From the NCBI GenBank assembly GCA_013396635.1, contig WBMW01001305.1, positions 853,506-917,505 of the forward strand: DNA of 64,000 nucleotides. Reading direction: 5' to 3'. Of this stretch, positions 1-13,400 are shown in pieces; position 1 is the first letter of the stretch; every line of letters starts with the position of its first letter. The notes under the pieces were generated by a model, which was given only the letters and a program-made list of their open reading frames with translations, was not told the DNA's origin and did no database searches. Origin of the DNA: Penelope pileata. Taxonomy: Eukaryota; Chordata; Aves; Galliformes; Cracidae. The position numbers were made by a program, and so were the translations under genes.

Positions 1-1348
1 TGATCTTCCTCTTTCTTAGTCAATAGGTAGTATCCTCCGTGTTACCACCTAGTCCAAGGGCAAAATTAAATATTACATCAGATGCTGTTGTGCTAGTCAG
101 TTTCCTAATTCTCAGGCTCTGCTATCCCCAGAGGACACTCAAGAACCTACACAGAGATCTATCCCTCATACAAAAACCTACTTGTGAGGATGGTGTCTTT
201 CTTGTCTGCTGAAACAATAGATCTCTTCGAAATTTTGTTTGCTTTTCTCCCCTAGGGCCATTTCTTTCCTGTTAGAAGAAGGGCAGGATGACCAGGCCAT
301 CTGTCATGAGAACAGAATCCGTAAGAAAAACTACAGTAACTGCACTTTAACTCATATTCCTTGATAATTTCCCAGTTGTGGCTTCTCCTGCTTCATGTTT
401 TATTTCTGACAAACAAAAGAGCCTTATTAAAGCAGTGGTTTGCTTCATTCAGTTTTGAGATAAAAACGCAGAACATGATGGGGTGTCACGCATAGGCCAG
501 GCTGATTTGTTCAGCTGCCCTTTAAGCACTGGACATCACTCACCCTCCCCGTGGATTTCTTCAGTGATTGCTGTGTAATAAAAGGTGAACAAGAGAGGAG
601 TGCTCACAGAGATTCCCACCAGGGAGCAGCAGCTGTTGGGCATTCAGTAGGTGCAGGGCCCTGGAAAGCCTCCTGGCCATGCTGCCCAGAGATGAGCACT
701 GCTTTGAGCTCCCCTTGCCCCTCAGCACTGGCTGTATGTGTAGACACCTGAACCACCTGAACCATCTGGGGCAAAGCTACTGATTTTGCCGAGCCCAAAT
801 GGCAGCAGGCTTTGAAGCTGGAAGGGAGTTCGGACACCCTCCCCTTTCCTCTGAGCACCCCATCTCTCCTGACTCCCCCATCTGCCTGATGATGGGTGGA
901 AAATAAACGTGAGGGTATCCCCTGTGCCAGAGCACTTTGTCCAGTCTGAACGCCCTGCTGCAGGATCAAGCAGGTGCCTGGAGCTGATGAACTTCAGTGA
1001 ACCTGATGTGGCTGGTACAATTCTTACTGTCCCCCAAGCAGCCAATGAGAACATTTTGAAATAGTTAACTCAGCTGGCTGATTGTATAAATGTGGCAAAT
1101 TAATTTCCTGTATTTTAAAATCTTGACTATAACAGCAGATTGTATAGCCAATGCATAACATTTTTCCTCTGCCTATTCTGCCTTTAAGACCTCATTTTGT
1201 AAAACCACCTTTATAAATCCTCTTTTGCTACTTCCTATTCATTCTTTTGTTCAGATCTTTTTGAGAGTTAGCCCAGATTAGAATTCACCATCTCTAAAAA
1301 AAAAATGAGATTCTAAAGGTATTCTTTCTTCTGTGTGCATCTCCAGCC
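1..1348. other. Single-copy noncoding DNA
   Basis: No gene is recognised. The part from about 600 to 1020 is richer in G and C than its surroundings and is open in several frames on both strands. None of those translations resembles a known protein or carries a domain motif, so I treat them as chance frames. No repeat family is visible. An intron or an intergenic segment fits equally well. Confidence 0.6.
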
Positions 1349-1371
1349 TTTCTTGACAGGCTGTCAAGAAA
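1349..1371. repeat. Perfect 23-bp palindrome
   Basis: Two 11-base arms (TTTCTTGACAG at 1349-1359 and CTGTCAAGAAA at 1361-1371) flank one central G and match perfectly as reverse complements. It could form a small cruciform or be a dyad binding site. No neighbouring gene or known consensus supports a particular role, and one such palindrome can arise by chance in a long window. Confidence 0.7.
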
Positions 1372-4300
1372 TATGTCTCTAAAAAGCCAGGTTAGATCCT
1401 CAGAGACAACCAGTTATGCAGTTCTTAGTAACATGTTAAAACCCAGTCAGAGTGCACCTTATTGTTGCTGCATGCAGTGATATGACATCTGAGTTATTTG
1501 TTTGCCCTGTCATAAGACAGCGTTACTGGATATAATATGAACAGATCACTCATCTGTGGAAATATTTATGGTACTGCTTTCGAGGGATCATTCAATTCAA
1601 AAGCAGATGGCAAAACATGGATATTCATGGACAACTTTAAAAGCTAGATAAAATTGTTTTCATACAGAGCAGATAAAGCATGTAACAATCTGATATTACT
1701 TTATGTTTACATATATTTACAGTAGATCTTCTTGAATGCTACTTTAGCAAGAATTTGCTAGTTCCAGTTTTTATTACAGTTTATCTCATGATCTCAAGCC
1801 CCTGATCCTGTGAACACCGATGCATGAGTTAAACCCTTACTTGTGTGGGCCTGCTGAGTTCCGCGAGACTCTGCTTGCAGCACAGCAAACTCAGGAACAC
1901 GTGCTGTGTGTGTCATGGTTTTGAATTGTTTGGGGACTTGAGACCTCCAGTTTACAGCAGCTAAAAGAAATCTAGTATTTGAGAAGTGAGGGGCTTGTCT
2001 GCTCAGAACTGCAGGATTCTTCAAAGATGTTACACTGGGAATCTAGAACATGAACCTTTTCTAGGGAGAACATCTCCATTCTTTTTGGATCACTTGAATG
2101 CTCCTTTCAAGTGGAGGTATTAAAGACCTGAGGGTGTTCCTACAGCAAGAGCCCATGCATCTCACTATCCATCATGCATTTCAGTTTGATAAAAAAAGGA
2201 AAAAATTGTCAGAATTAGTTTTAACACTACTTCCTTGGTAGAACTCACAATACAAGTCTACACAGGGCTTTGGTCTGCCCAGTTTGGCTCATGTTCACTT
2301 ACTGTTTTCTTGCTTAGGTGTCTGATGCTTACGACACATCCCCATTACACTGATTTACTTCTGCTGTGGGCTGTGTTTGCGTTCTGTGAGGCTTGTCTGT
2401 GGCTTCCCAGCTGGCTCCGGTTGAGATCTCTCAGCTGTTTGCAATGAGCCCTGGAGGTGGCTTATAGAGGGAGGGGAATGGCCTGAGGGGGTTCTTGCTT
2501 GTGAGGTAGGGACTGTTGGGAGTGTGTGGGCTGCTACCTTTGTGCTGATTCCTTCCTACGGGGACTGGAGGTAAGTTACTGAGGTTTTACAGTGCTGTGG
2601 CTGCTAGCCTCTGGAAGATGAGTAGTTTTTGAGGAGAAAGATAGGGATAGAAGGGCATGAAAATACCACAACTGTTTTCTAAACAACTATGTTGAAATGC
2701 TTCATTTCAAGTTAGCTGATTCAATTTCTTAGAGCTGTGTGAACACAAACAGCTCAGTGTGTGTTAGGCTTTTGCTTGCAGTGTATTCTCTTCCTGAAAG
2801 ACTGCTGATTCTGGGGATTAAACCATTTAGAAGTTTGCTGAGTTGAACACCTTGGTCCCTGCACTGCAGGTCTGTATTTAGATGTCAAGGAGAGGGGTTT
2901 TTAAGTGCTTGTATGGTGTCTAGTTTTGTTAGTAATTCTTATGGTGATAAAAACAACTATTAAGTATCCTGCTGCTTCTCCCTCCTTTATCTACCCTGTC
3001 ATGAGTGCAGTTATTTCATGTTAAAATTGAAATAAAATCTGTGACTGAAGGGGACCCCTGCACCCACTGTGGGCTGTACTTGTTTGGGGACATCATGCAG
3101 ATTTCTATCTAACTCAATCTTTTTATTATCCATCTCAGTTTCCTACAGCCTTGCAATACTGTTCTCTGTACTCTTTCCACTCATGAGAGTCAAGGAGTCT
3201 CTCAGCTAACAGTAACTGCACTTAGTGGCATAACAGAACAGTAAATGCTCTCAGAAACATGTGAGCTGTTCAAAGTCTGTTGCAAGTGTGTATGTTTATA
3301 TGTATATAGTCTTTGTTAAAATATATTTGAACAAGTATTAATAATGGCTACAATGCTGATGTTCACAGTGGGCTCTCAAGTCACTGGGGGAAGCTGAGTG
3401 TAAGCTGTAACTAGAAATAGTTCTCTGCTAAGAAACAGCTAGATTGCAAGTACTGTGATGTGCTTGTTGCTTTCTAGGAAAACAGTTGGTGAAATATGGT
3501 TTATGGCATACAGCATCTAAAGAAGATAACACATCTGAAAAATGTTTCTAATAGGTAAACACTCGCATTCAACCATATTAACAGCATAACAGCGACTGAA
3601 GCTGTCATTTTCAGACACAGGAGCTCTGCTATCTCTTTCTGGAGAAAGCTTGGGATTGAATAGACCCGTTACTTTCTGTTTTCAGTCACTTTGTTTCAGT
3701 GCTGCCAATTTTTGTAGAGAACACTTGGAGAATTTGATTCAGATTTCCTCCAGCTGAAGTCTAGTGCAAGAGGTTAAGGTGATGTGCAGAGTTGGTGTGT
3801 TATTAGGGTTAAATTATCTATGCCTTGTTTTCACCAGGTTAGTGCCATTCTCTTTCTGTGGTAGTTTGCACTGTGAAAGCCTGAGAAGCATTGCAGCATG
3901 ACTCTTTCAAATTCCTCATCTTGTCTGGGAGAAGGAATAATGAAGGGTAAAAACAAAACAAACAAATGGGACTCAGTACAACACTGACTCTGCGCAATGT
4001 TCAGGCATGCAATCTGTGGTTGACTTTAAATGAAACAAGAACACAGGGGACTACTTTTAATTTAAACACCACTCGTACCAAAATAACTTAACCTGCAGAA
4101 CGACTGCTGTGCAAACACTGTAATAATACAGCGGAGCTGTCATTTCAGTCAGTATTTAACAGTCTCTGTCCGACTTCGTTAACACTTAAAGCACTTTTTG
4201 AAAAGTGATAAATATACAGATACACAGCCTTTACTGAGCTCTGAGATCCCATGGAATGTTTGTAGCTACTGCCAGCCACTTGTTCTGGGGGACAGCAAGT

Positions 4301-7300
4301 GGTTGAGAATGGGGCTGTTAGCAATAGGTTCTTAATATGCTCTCATTAGAGATTGCCAAAAAGTGGATTAAATGAGCTTCTGACAGTTCTGTGTTCATGT
4401 GATCTGTGTGGAAGCCCAGTAAAAGGAGCATTATTTCCTCCTTCTGCCCCAATGAAATGGGATTTTTTTTCTAACTTTTTACTTAAATATTTGTGGGAAG
4501 TGGGCTGATAGACTGTAGTGGGTGAAGGTAAGCAGCAGGAACAGATATTTGTAGAACAAGTGTGTGTGGTCATGCTGTTAATTTTCTGGTTTTAGGTTTT
4601 ATTGTTATGTATTCTGTTGTTTTTACCATAACACGGGTTTTGATCTTTGTGAAAAGAAATGGCTGATGCGTGCCTCTTTAAAGGCTATAGGGTGGCTTGT
4701 GTTTTTCCACTTCAACAAAATGACGTACAGAGACTCAGTAACTAAGTTGAATAGAGGAAAAGGGACTTTCTTTGCATTTTGGGACTGTGGGAACAAAGTG
4801 GGCTCCAGAAGCTCCCTGTGGTGAGGGGAGACAGCCCATGGTAAGTGAAGGAACTAGGACTGCCCAGCACTTTGTTGAACTTCTTAGCTGAGTTTCCCTT
4901 CCTAGAGGAATGGCTTATAACTATTATTGGATCAGAGGTGTGTAGGTTGCCTTACAATGAAACTGAATGTAGGTGAATATTGTGGCAATAGCTAAAATAA
5001 GATGAATTGTGTATGGTACTGTGAAAGACGAGCTGTATTAAGAAGGAAATGGTGATCTGCTGTGACAGAAAATGTAGGTGGAGGAAGCAGCTTGTTAATT
5101 GCTCTGGAAACCCCTTTGCTCAGAAGTTTTCTCAGAGGTAGAATGTAGCTGTGGTCCAGGCAGGTACTGCTCTTCTTCTGACATCAGGCTCTTCTGTGGT
5201 TCTGTGTCACTGCTAACGGTTGCAGCATTCTTATGCAAAAGGCTGGTAGTAGTGGTTTCGTTCTTGGATAGTAGTAAACCAAAACCTGAAAGGTTTGAAA
5301 GAACATGATCTTGGTTTTCTATGTGACTTTATAGTGACTTCTTTGCTGTAGATGGAAAATGTTGATCTACTACTGTGACGAATGTCCAAGTTATTAAACC
5401 TATCACTTCATTATAGACTGGATCCTTTTGTCTTCCACTTCCCAGTATATTGGCTCAGACCTGGGGCTGGTTGACATTGGAACATCTAATGTGACAAGTT
5501 ACCAACATGTTGTTATGCTTTATATTCAAATGTATATTAAAATGTTTCCTGAAATTAAGCATTTTAGAAGGCATTTGTAATGTCAAGTTGACTACTAAAT
5601 CCCTATTTTTAAAATGTACTGTGCTTATGTATAGCTATAATATATAGCTTTTGTATTACTTCTTATGTACAGAGTGATTGCAATCCTTGATAGGCCCTGT
5701 AGTCAAAAGGGGCTGTTCTAATACTAGAAGCTCAAAGCTATTGAAAGCAGCTGCTTTTCTGTTTAGAAGATAGAGTTTAATACTTTGATCTGAAAAATAA
5801 TGATGTATCTCATTACAGGAGAAGGAAATATTTTGATCTAGGAAATGTAAGAAATTTCAAGTAGCAGCAGCCACCCTTAAAGCTTTTAAAAATGGAATAT
5901 TTCAGTTGTAGCTCTATCTGACATGATGGAACTAATAAAGCTGGTGATGTGACATGGTACAACACATTGCATTATATGTTGTCACTGACCTATGCCTTGA
6001 AGTAATGCGTGGGTAATAAATGTATTTTTCAAGATGGAATAGAACCTAAAAATGTTATCCTCCTAAGAAGTTGTACAAATTCATGTCAGACTTCAGTGAT
6101 GTAGGATGCTGAATCTAAATCAATGCATCCTGCAAATATCAGTGTGGTGTTGGAAATGAGTCAAAGGATGTTGACACTTCGCATCCAGTGCTTCAGCTGT
6201 GACTTAGCCCACAGAAACCAGTGGTGCATTTTTCATTGAATCTGTGGGGTTGGGAAATTTGCTGCACCTCCAAGAAGAGCTTCCTGTGAGCAGCCCCTGT
6301 TGTCTCCATGGAATGGGGATGTGGGAGTCTCCAGCAAACCCTGGTGTGACTTCCTTCTCTTTCTGCTGCAGCTCCTGTCCTGAAAAACACCCCATCTTGG
6401 TACATAGCATTGCAGCTATGGCAATTTCAGCTGGCCATATTTAAAATGATATACTTTATTTCTTTACAGAAATGTCTGTAACATAAGCCTCTTTCTGAGT
6501 ATGAGGGATAAATGCAGACCTTTGAAAGGGAGATCAAGTTATTGTCAGGACCAGCATTTGGCAGCCTCATTTTCTGTTTAGCCCGTTCAGTTCAAAGCAC
6601 ATCGGGTTACTAGACTTTAATCAGGGCTTGATTATTGGCGAGTCTTTATTTGATTCTGGTCAAGGTATTAAACAGCTGCCTATTAAACAGATTTTCCTTT
6701 TTCTGGTGGTAAAACAATAGGAGATCTGTATATTTTGGAGGAGAAAAGGAGAGGAAAATACCAGGGGCAATGTGATTATGATTGTTTTTAGTTGTGTATG
6801 GCAACATGACAGGCTTATTAGTCTTGCTTGTTGCTGGCTCTGTTTAATGCTTGACTGCCTTAATCAGAGGATCTTGCAATGCTCCTATGCATTTATCCGT
6901 ATCTTTGAAGAGAAGCTGAGTTTCAGACAGTGTGTGCCCACAGTCATACAGGAAAAATGGGAAAAGCAAGTATTCTCATGTCCTCTTCCGTTGCCTTTGC
7001 CTACGTACACCTTGTGTTGTTTCAGGGAAAAGCCACAGCTCATCTTTTCTCAGACACCTATTGCAGTGAGACGTGATTTTTAATGCACCTTACAGCAGCA
7101 GCCTCAATGGGGAGCTACTGAACATCACCACATCCACAGTTATTTTGCTGATGGCCTTAACAGGTACAGTTTGTCACAAGGCTTTTTGTAAGGTTTGCTG
7201 TGATGACTTTATCTTCCACCATTGCTAGTTGTCTCCCTAACAAGCAGGGAGAAATAAACATGATTATCTCTATTAAGGAGAGCAACAGTGCTTCAGGCTA

Positions 7301-8598
7301 GATGTTACAATAGCTGTGTATCAGCATTTTGCAGACTCTATAACCCTTAGGATATCTTTTGCATAAAAAGGATAACGTAGTGTCAGTAAGTAGTACAACA
7401 GTTGCTTCTGGTCAGTGGTTCTGTGTGATGTACGTATCTCTGCTGTGGCCTGTGCTTCCCTTGCTACTATCTGCATTGTGCCCATGCCCAAGCACAGTCC
7501 TGCTGACAAATCAAAACATCTGTAATGCTAATATTGGATATTTTCTCTGGGGTGCCTCCCTCTGGAATAAGTATTCAGAGACCAGTGGCACTTCAACATA
7601 CAGTTCTGGGAGATGTGCTTGCCTATGGCTACAGCTGTTGCTTCAGTGTTCCCACGCCTTTTCCAGAACTCAGCCTTACTCTGTTGTGCTTATTTTGTGT
7701 TCATTTGAGACAAGAGGATGATAAAGTTACTAGCCTGTTCTGGTGAATAAATAGTTTGTGCATGTAGTGGCATCTGAGCATTCAGCTGCCTGCATTTATT
7801 GCATTTCACATAATTACATTTAGTAGTTTCCATTAGTGTTTTAAATAAGCATGCAACAGTTATATCATAAAAAGAGATTTTTCTGCTGATTTGTCCACAG
7901 ACTGGAGACTAGCACGCCCAAAGTTTGTGATGCATCTTTTAAATGCCATATCTAGGCCTCTTTATATCTTTCTCTGTAAAATGCTATAGGTGTCATGAAT
8001 ACTTTCATGAATCTTTTCATAGAGTAGAAGCACTTTAGTCCCTTACTTGACTGCTTATTGGTCTTGCTCAAGGGCTGATCATATTGTCCTGTCACAGTAA
8101 CTGGGCTACATGTGTATCAGGTTTGTGTAGCGTAGTGTTAGGGTAGCCATCTCTGAGTGCAAGTAAGGGGAGCATAAATAACACTTCCTCATGTTAGAGG
8201 AATTGGGTTACTAGTATAAAATGAGGTTGTGGTCTTACCTGACAAACCTGTAGCAGGGCAGCATGCTGGAAAACCTAATGGGCTACACCTAAAATACTAG
8301 GGAAAAATAGACCCTCTGTATAGGTGAAAAGATTAAAATGGGAGGGTGTTGAATGTGGATTTCTTGGCCTTTATGTCAAACTGTAGAATTGCTTGCCTTG
8401 TTTAGATGTCTGGGCAATCTGCTGCTAACTATCAGGAGAAAAAGGGAAGCAGAGATCAATTTGAGAGCCTGTGGTGAAAGGTGACGCAAGCAAGTGCAAG
8501 ATAAAAGTAACTATTGAAATAGGTCAGTACAGCCAGAATTTGAGCATTCAGGGATAGAGAAGTCAGGCTAAATAAAAAGCAAATTCTCTGCATTTGAA
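1372..8598. other. Single-copy noncoding DNA
   Basis: About 7.2 kb of AT-leaning sequence with no recognised gene, transposon or long repeat. Open frames here (for example minus 4346-4573 and plus 6772-7083) have no recognisable domains and no convincing splice context. Only short mononucleotide runs are present. Confidence 0.6.
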
Positions 8599-8654
8599 AC
8601 TGAAAACCCAATTCAGACTTGCAGGCATTTAAAAGTCTGAATTGGATTTTCAGT
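8599..8654. other. Strong short hairpin, pre-miRNA-like
   Basis: The arms at 8599-8620 and 8633-8654 are 22 bases each and pair at 21 positions. The single exception is a C opposite A at 8607/8646. The loop is 12 bases (8621-8632). Either strand would fold. Arm length and loop size suit the upper stem of a pre-miRNA, but pairing outside the arms is weak, whereas animal primary miRNAs normally have about another helical turn. A tiny inverted-repeat remnant of a DNA transposon is the main alternative. I do not recognise the arm as a known microRNA. Confidence 0.45.
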
Positions 8655-10250
8655 CTGAGTCCTCACAGTGGTTCTAGGTGCCGTGTGGTGCTGTGTGGCA
8701 AAATGACAAATGCATAGGCTGGCTGGCTGCCTTTTGTATGATCTCTTGGAAAGATCAGTGTGGAGGGAAGGAGGAGGCTCCTTGAGCATCATCTTATTTA
8801 TAAATTGCCTACTGGTGGAAGCAGGGAGAAGCCATGGAAACAAAGTAGGACATGAAAAGATGGAAGCTGAGAAAGGAAACCACAAAAAATTGCAGTGAGA
8901 GCTATTTCTTATCTGTCTAGAAATATTAATGGTGTTTAACTGCATGCCTCCGGGAGTTGGATATCACATTAAAGGAGTGTAGAAATAATTACAGGAGTGC
9001 TTAGTGCCCAAATGGGTGCAATAAGAGCAATAGAGAATTGCTGTTGTTCCCTGCCCCTCTAGGTAGTATTTGAGGTTCCAGGCATCTTGTCTGCCTTGAA
9101 GGGTGTTCTTCTGGGGCGGGGGGGGTGGAATAAGCTTCCCTCTGGAATCTGGAAAAAGTGTGTAGAAGGGAGCTGCTCTCCAAAAATCTGACACCAGAAA
9201 TTGTCTGCCCTCCTTTCTAGAGCTATAGTCAACAGTAATTGTATGCAACAGCACGAGTACTCCTAAGTATTTGTATAGCTTTAATGGTTTCAGTAATTAG
9301 TCCATATTCATTTAGACATGAGATATGCCAAGTCTAAAATGCTCAATCAACCATAATGAAGATCTCACTTATAGTATGGTTGAATAAACAATAGTGCAAC
9401 CCGGGAAACATGATAACCAATTCTGCTGAACTCTGGTTGATATAGGGAATTAAGCATAATGATCTTCTGTGCTGATGGGTACAGCAACAGAAGCATTAAT
9501 GTACATCTGTAGTCTGACTGAGAGAATTAATCTGTGCAGAGCCGGGAGCTGTGCAGAGGCCTTCACATGTGCATGAAACCATGCAGGGTCTGACCCTGTA
9601 TTTGGGTTGTGCCCTTTCTGCAAATTCCAGTTTCCGTGATGCTCCCCTTCTGGGGGAGGAAAGAAATTCATCAGTTTTGAGACTAACAGTACTTGATATG
9701 TGATATACAGGGAGTCAAGTCCTGTGTTGCATTTAAATGTAATAAATGCAGTGTTGCTCTCAGCTGACTTTAATTTTATTGACAGTTAAAATCTGGTTTA
9801 ACACTACTGTATGAGTTTCTCTTTTGCAGTGACTTGCTTGTTTCTGAGTATTGTATTCACTTTTTATGGTAGAATTAAATCTGATCCTTTTTGGCAGAAG
9901 TGTTCACTTGCAAAGATCTTGAAATGCTGCTTGTTTGCAAAATTCCTGTAAGTTTGCAAAACTCTTGTAATCAAATGAATCTACTAAGTGCATTCAATTT
10001 TTGGAGTTCAACTAACCTTCATGTTCAAAGTTCTGTAGCTTTTAATGAAATAAAGCTAATATTACCTTATTCTGAAGCTGGATGTGCTGAGGAGTTATTA
10101 AATGAAACAATCAGCTACAGGAAAGAAAATAAGGGCACTTTGTTTACTAGCAGTTGTGTGGTTTGCTTTGTAGGGAGTTAAACTGAAAATCTTTAAAATA
10201 CCTTAGGAAAAGGCTTCAAGAAATATTCAGAAGCAATGTAAGCATTTTCT
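8655..10250. other. Noncoding DNA with short repeats
   Basis: No gene is recognised. The region holds a G-rich run at about 9114-9127 and an imperfect 19-base tandem duplication (separate entry). At about 9770 the plus strand reads TTTTATT, a polyadenylation-like AATAAAA on the minus strand, some 480 bases beyond the stop of the weak minus-strand candidate at 10251-10439. By itself that hexamer is not evidence of a gene. Confidence 0.55.
9933..9970. repeat. 19-base tandem duplication, imperfect
   Basis: Two adjacent 19-base units (9933-9951 and 9952-9970), each starting GTTTGCAAAA and ending TGTAA, differ at two positions. This is the usual product of replication slippage followed by drift. 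Confidence 0.8.
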
Positions 10251-10439
10251 TTATATGCTTTCCAAAGATATTGCTACCATGTTTTCAATCAAAACTTGAA
10301 TCTCTTCTTCAGTCTCTGCCTCTGATTGGAGATGTATTAGAGCTCTTACTTTGAGACAGGCTCTGCAGATTCACAATCTGGCTTTAAGCTGGATCTCTAC
10401 AGCAGCTGGCAGGAGGTTTTTCAGCACATTCTGTGGTAC
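10251..10439 (-). pseudogene. Weak candidate exon or pseudogene fragment
   Basis: Read on the minus strand from 10439, 62 codons end at a TAA (10253-10251) with one internal TGA (10373-10371). The frame starts directly after an AG preceded by TTTGTTGCAT, which is splice-acceptor-like. The translation looks protein-like: it includes LPAAVEIQLKARL before the internal stop and SEAETEEEIQVLIENM after it. A donor-like GTAAGA also occurs at 10349 downwards. I do not recognise the protein. It could be a decayed terminal exon, a fragment of an old retrocopy or chance. No flanking exons were found. Confidence 0.15.
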
Positions 10440-13400
10440 CTATGCAACAAATACAGTTTAGTTAACATAGTGCATTATTTTCCATCTATTTTGAATAAAA
10501 TCTAAATACTATGTGGTGTGGGTTGACCACAGCTCTTCAGTATGTAGTTCATAGGTTTTATAGATGCATCTTTGGTTTTTGCCACTGTCATCTTTGTCAA
10601 CAATAAAAGACTTTTCAATTCCTGTAATTATCAAATGAGACATTTCTCTGTAATCTTTCAAGTTGCTTGGTAGAGCACTTAGCAATCTTGAAATGTTGCT
10701 GACCAGAAAGCTTCGAGTGTTGAGTATGAAATGAGGCAGTGTTCATGCTTCATTTTCTAAGTGTTTCTACGCTTGATTTTCACAACATCAGACTGAGGGG
10801 ATTTTAGTTTAGAAGCATGCCTTTTGTAAAGAGGACACTGGTGCTGATGGTGGGGAAGTTCTTGGAAATCCTGCCAAGGCTGAAGAATCAAGGTTTGAAT
10901 GGAGAAGAACATAGGTTAAGCCCAGCCTGGGATAAATCTACTGTGTTGTCATGACTTATAGCTGTTCTGCAGACAGACTGAGGCAGTGCTCCTCAGAAAC
11001 AATTTGTCCCAACAGCAGGAAAAAAAACTAAGACTTGTTTTAAAACTGTAATAAGCTATTTGTACCACTTATTTACTGTCATTTTTACTCAAAATACAAT
11101 ATTGTCACATCTTAACTTCTGTAATGTGTAGTTTAATGCACATTGGCTTTTTCTTGTGGGTATGGATAGTTCTAGAGGATAAGTAGTCACATACTGAGGA
11201 TCTCTAATGCCCTGATGAGGTCATGTTGTTCTTCTTTATTTAGGAAACATGGGAGTAGAGCCAATTTTGATCAGGGTTATACCCCCATCTGAAATCAAGG
11301 GGTTTTAAATGAACACATAATTTGGCCTGAGCTCTGCATGCTTTGAAGCAGAGGAAACAAAGTGATCTCATAAGGTATAAAACTTATAAAATGCATTCAC
11401 AGAGTTCATGAATGCTACCTTTGAAGAAAAGTATTTAACTTAAGTCCTTAGTATTTTGTTGGTAGGGCCTGAGTAAGTTAACTAGGTTTTTGTAGGGAAC
11501 ATAGCTTAATATGTTTTCAGGTGCAAGCTGGAAGAACTTAAGGATGTTGAAGCCTCTTTATGATTGATTAGTAGATTGGAACAGAAAACTCAGTAAGAGT
11601 GGAGATCAGAAGTAATTTCATTTTGGCCTCTTCTTGTAAAGACCAGCCCAGGTATAAAGTCTGAGTGCTGAAATCAAAAGTGTGCTAACTAGTTCTTCCT
11701 TCCTTTGCCTCTTCTCCTTTCTTGGCTGCTATAAACCATTGCTTGTTCTGTGCTGCTTTGTCACGGGTTATTCTACCACTCAACTTTGTCTATACTGAAA
11801 ATTTTTTATCTAGGGTAAGCTAGGAATCATGCACCCTTTTCTCCCCAAAATACCGGATTCCCCCTCAGGTCTTTTTTTTTTTTTCCCCTAGGAAGATTTT
11901 CATAGGACAAAGTGCTTTTGAAAATGTTTAACAACTTTATTGTGATGAACATGCCTATCTTTATTGTCTATGTGGACAAATGGGGGAAAACTGACAGGAT
12001 TCTTCTAGGCCAACCTATTTCTGTTGTGGGACAGAAGAGAAGCTGATAGAGATGATAGAGTTATATGCTACTTATGATTTGCTTATAAAGCTCTTTGTTT
12101 CGGTTTGGCGTTCTTGCTTTTCTGATTAACTTTTTTAAAACCATACTGGCTTTGGCTGTTTTCCATGATGTGCTCGTAGAAGCAATGGAACACTTACAAC
12201 AAAATGAAGTGTTTAAATGTAACTTTGATGTCAAGTAGAGCTATTGCAGAGTTGAGGTGAGCCAGCATGTAAGGCTGTTTCAGCACAGCTTTCAGCTGGA
12301 GCCAGTGTATGTGAAGAAACTTTCCAAGCTGTGACAGACAGGACTTAAATATTCCTTCAGCCTCAACTGAGATTTCTTGGTTGCTGGGTGGACGGTGAAT
12401 TCAGACAGTTGTTTCATAATTTTATTGTATCTTTTTCTTAAAAAAACTTTCTAGACACTATACCTGGTGATTGGTGTAATACCTAGATAAGGTTGGGAAG
12501 GTGCTGCAGAGAGTAGCTGCACAGTTAGGATGATCTACCTCTTTTTTCTCCAGTCTCTGGAAGCTGTCACCACACACAACTTCAGGAGCATGTTGGAGAA
12601 ACGCGAATCTTCCTAAGACACTATTGTATCTCCCTTTCTGGCTTGCTCCTTCAGTGCTGGGCAGTACAAGGAAAAGAGGAACAACAGGATTGCTCCTGCC
12701 CTGGAGAAGCAAAAGTTATGGAGGGAGCACCCTGAGTACTCCTGGCTGCTCTCAGTTGGAGATTTCTCCCACACAATGTTTTCTCTTCCCATAATCATAT
12801 GACTTAGTCCATATAACAAGTCCAGTATGCTGATCCTGGCTTCAATGATAGTGATAGATCTTGCCTGGAGAACTGCAGTGCCGAAGTGGCTGATGTACTT
12901 CTCATGCTGTAGGCTACCTTCCAGACCTTGAGTATGTGGGAGTTTTGCCACTGACTTGTAGAGGGATGGGGATTTTCCTTTCCTTAGTGTCTTCACCATT
13001 ATCTTAGAAACAAAGCTGTAACTGTAAAGTGATGATTAGATGTAACTTGTTGCTTGGCATTTTGTGACCTCAGAGGTACTGAGAACTATTTGATGTAATA
13101 TGGCAATAAGCTCTAAAGTGTTGTAGAAGTATAGGAGATGTAGCACATGCTGAGGCCTATCTAGTATATCCAGGATGTGAAGATGCAGACAAAACCACTA
13201 TTCCTGGGAAGGTAGTGTTTTTGGGGAGCCCAGTAGTCTCTTGATATAAGCCTCTCTTCCCTCACTGAAGTCTCTTTTCTGCAAGGCTGGCGTTAGGTAT
13301 TTCCTTGAGTGCAGTGTTTGCCTGTGCCTGGTGTGAGTGCTCATTTCAATGACGTTGCCTGAATCCAGCTCTTGGTGAGTACTGTTGCTCATTATTGCAG

